DNA of 64,000 nucleotides from Nocardia aurea (GTDB taxonomy: Bacteria > Actinomycetota > Actinomycetes > Mycobacteriales > Mycobacteriaceae): NCBI RefSeq assembly GCF_003123685.1, contig NZ_QCYJ01000137.1, forward strand, positions 1-64,000. The letters run 5' to 3'. Shown piece after piece: positions 63,937 through 64,000 of this stretch. The notes beneath the pieces are model-generated. The model worked only from the letters and a program-made list of their open reading frames with translations. It was not told where the DNA came from and made no database searches. Made by a program: the position numbers and the translations under genes. How positions within the stretch are numbered: the stretch's first letter is position 1; the number at the start of each line of letters is the position of its first letter.

Positions 63937-64000
63937 AGAAAAGCGACCCTCTCGCTGCTGTCACGGCACCACCTCGGCAACGAGACTCTCGCCGATATAA

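Noticed and set aside
1..64000. tRNA or rRNA genes
   Set aside because: No cloverleaf with T-arm consensus or rRNA-like stretch was recognised on either strand; a tRNA scan would be decisive.

Overview
The window is high-GC actinobacterial DNA, most like a Nocardia or a close mycolata relative. The signs are an MmpL-family transporter, a DUF732 secreted protein, DUF6325 and DUF4185 proteins, a YncE-type lipoprotein, a tandem acyl-CoA dehydrogenase pair, and a very large set of TetR/MarR/HxlR regulators each facing an enzyme gene. I see no rRNA, tRNA, CRISPR array, insertion sequence or phage integrase. This is chromosomal accessory or catabolic DNA, not a mobile island.

Layout. 0-10 kb: small secreted and membrane proteins, an alpha/beta hydrolase, a decayed prolyl iminopeptidase, a cluster of three Roadblock/LC7-like proteins, a propeller lipoprotein and a VOC protein. 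10-14 kb: a coupled operon of a divergent sigma factor, a TPR protein and a TIM-barrel isomerase, then a nitroreductase and a solitary PIN protein. 14-28 kb: regulator/enzyme pairs (MocR/crotonase, TetR-glycosyltransferase, TetR/P450, TetR/FAD monooxygenase, LLM oxidoreductase-MarR) and an MmpL exporter. 28-36 kb: an amidase broken by three lesions, ArfB, a lipoprotein, a Tat-exported FAD oxidase, a Ser/Thr kinase pseudogene and a DUF4185 protein. 36-48 kb: more regulator/enzyme pairs, a large LuxR-family ATPase regulator, and decayed hydrolase and asparaginase genes. 48-53 kb: a stand-alone response regulator, a strong candidate for a ~300-nt structured RNA with its own promoter and terminator, and an RsbQ-RsbP-RsbV stress-signalling operon. 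53-64 kb: a PucR remnant, a second nitroreductase, paired acyl-CoA dehydrogenases, small proteins, and an HxlR-controlled SDR-tautomerase-NmrA operon that ends in a broken crotonase.

Two themes stand out. First, regulatory palindromes are unusually legible: nearly every divergent regulator/enzyme pair has a symmetric operator, several of them perfect, and one overlaps a start codon that is probably leaderless. Second, decay is dense: about nine genes are truncated, frameshifted or carry stops, alongside apparently intact paralogues (five intact alpha/beta hydrolases and three remnants).

The most interesting systems are the structured RNA next to the Rsb operon (49.4-52.4 kb), the Roadblock trio with no adjacent GTPase (3.9-5.2 kb), and the sigma-TPR-isomerase operon (10.2-13.2 kb). 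Family assignments rest on motifs read by eye. No database search was run.
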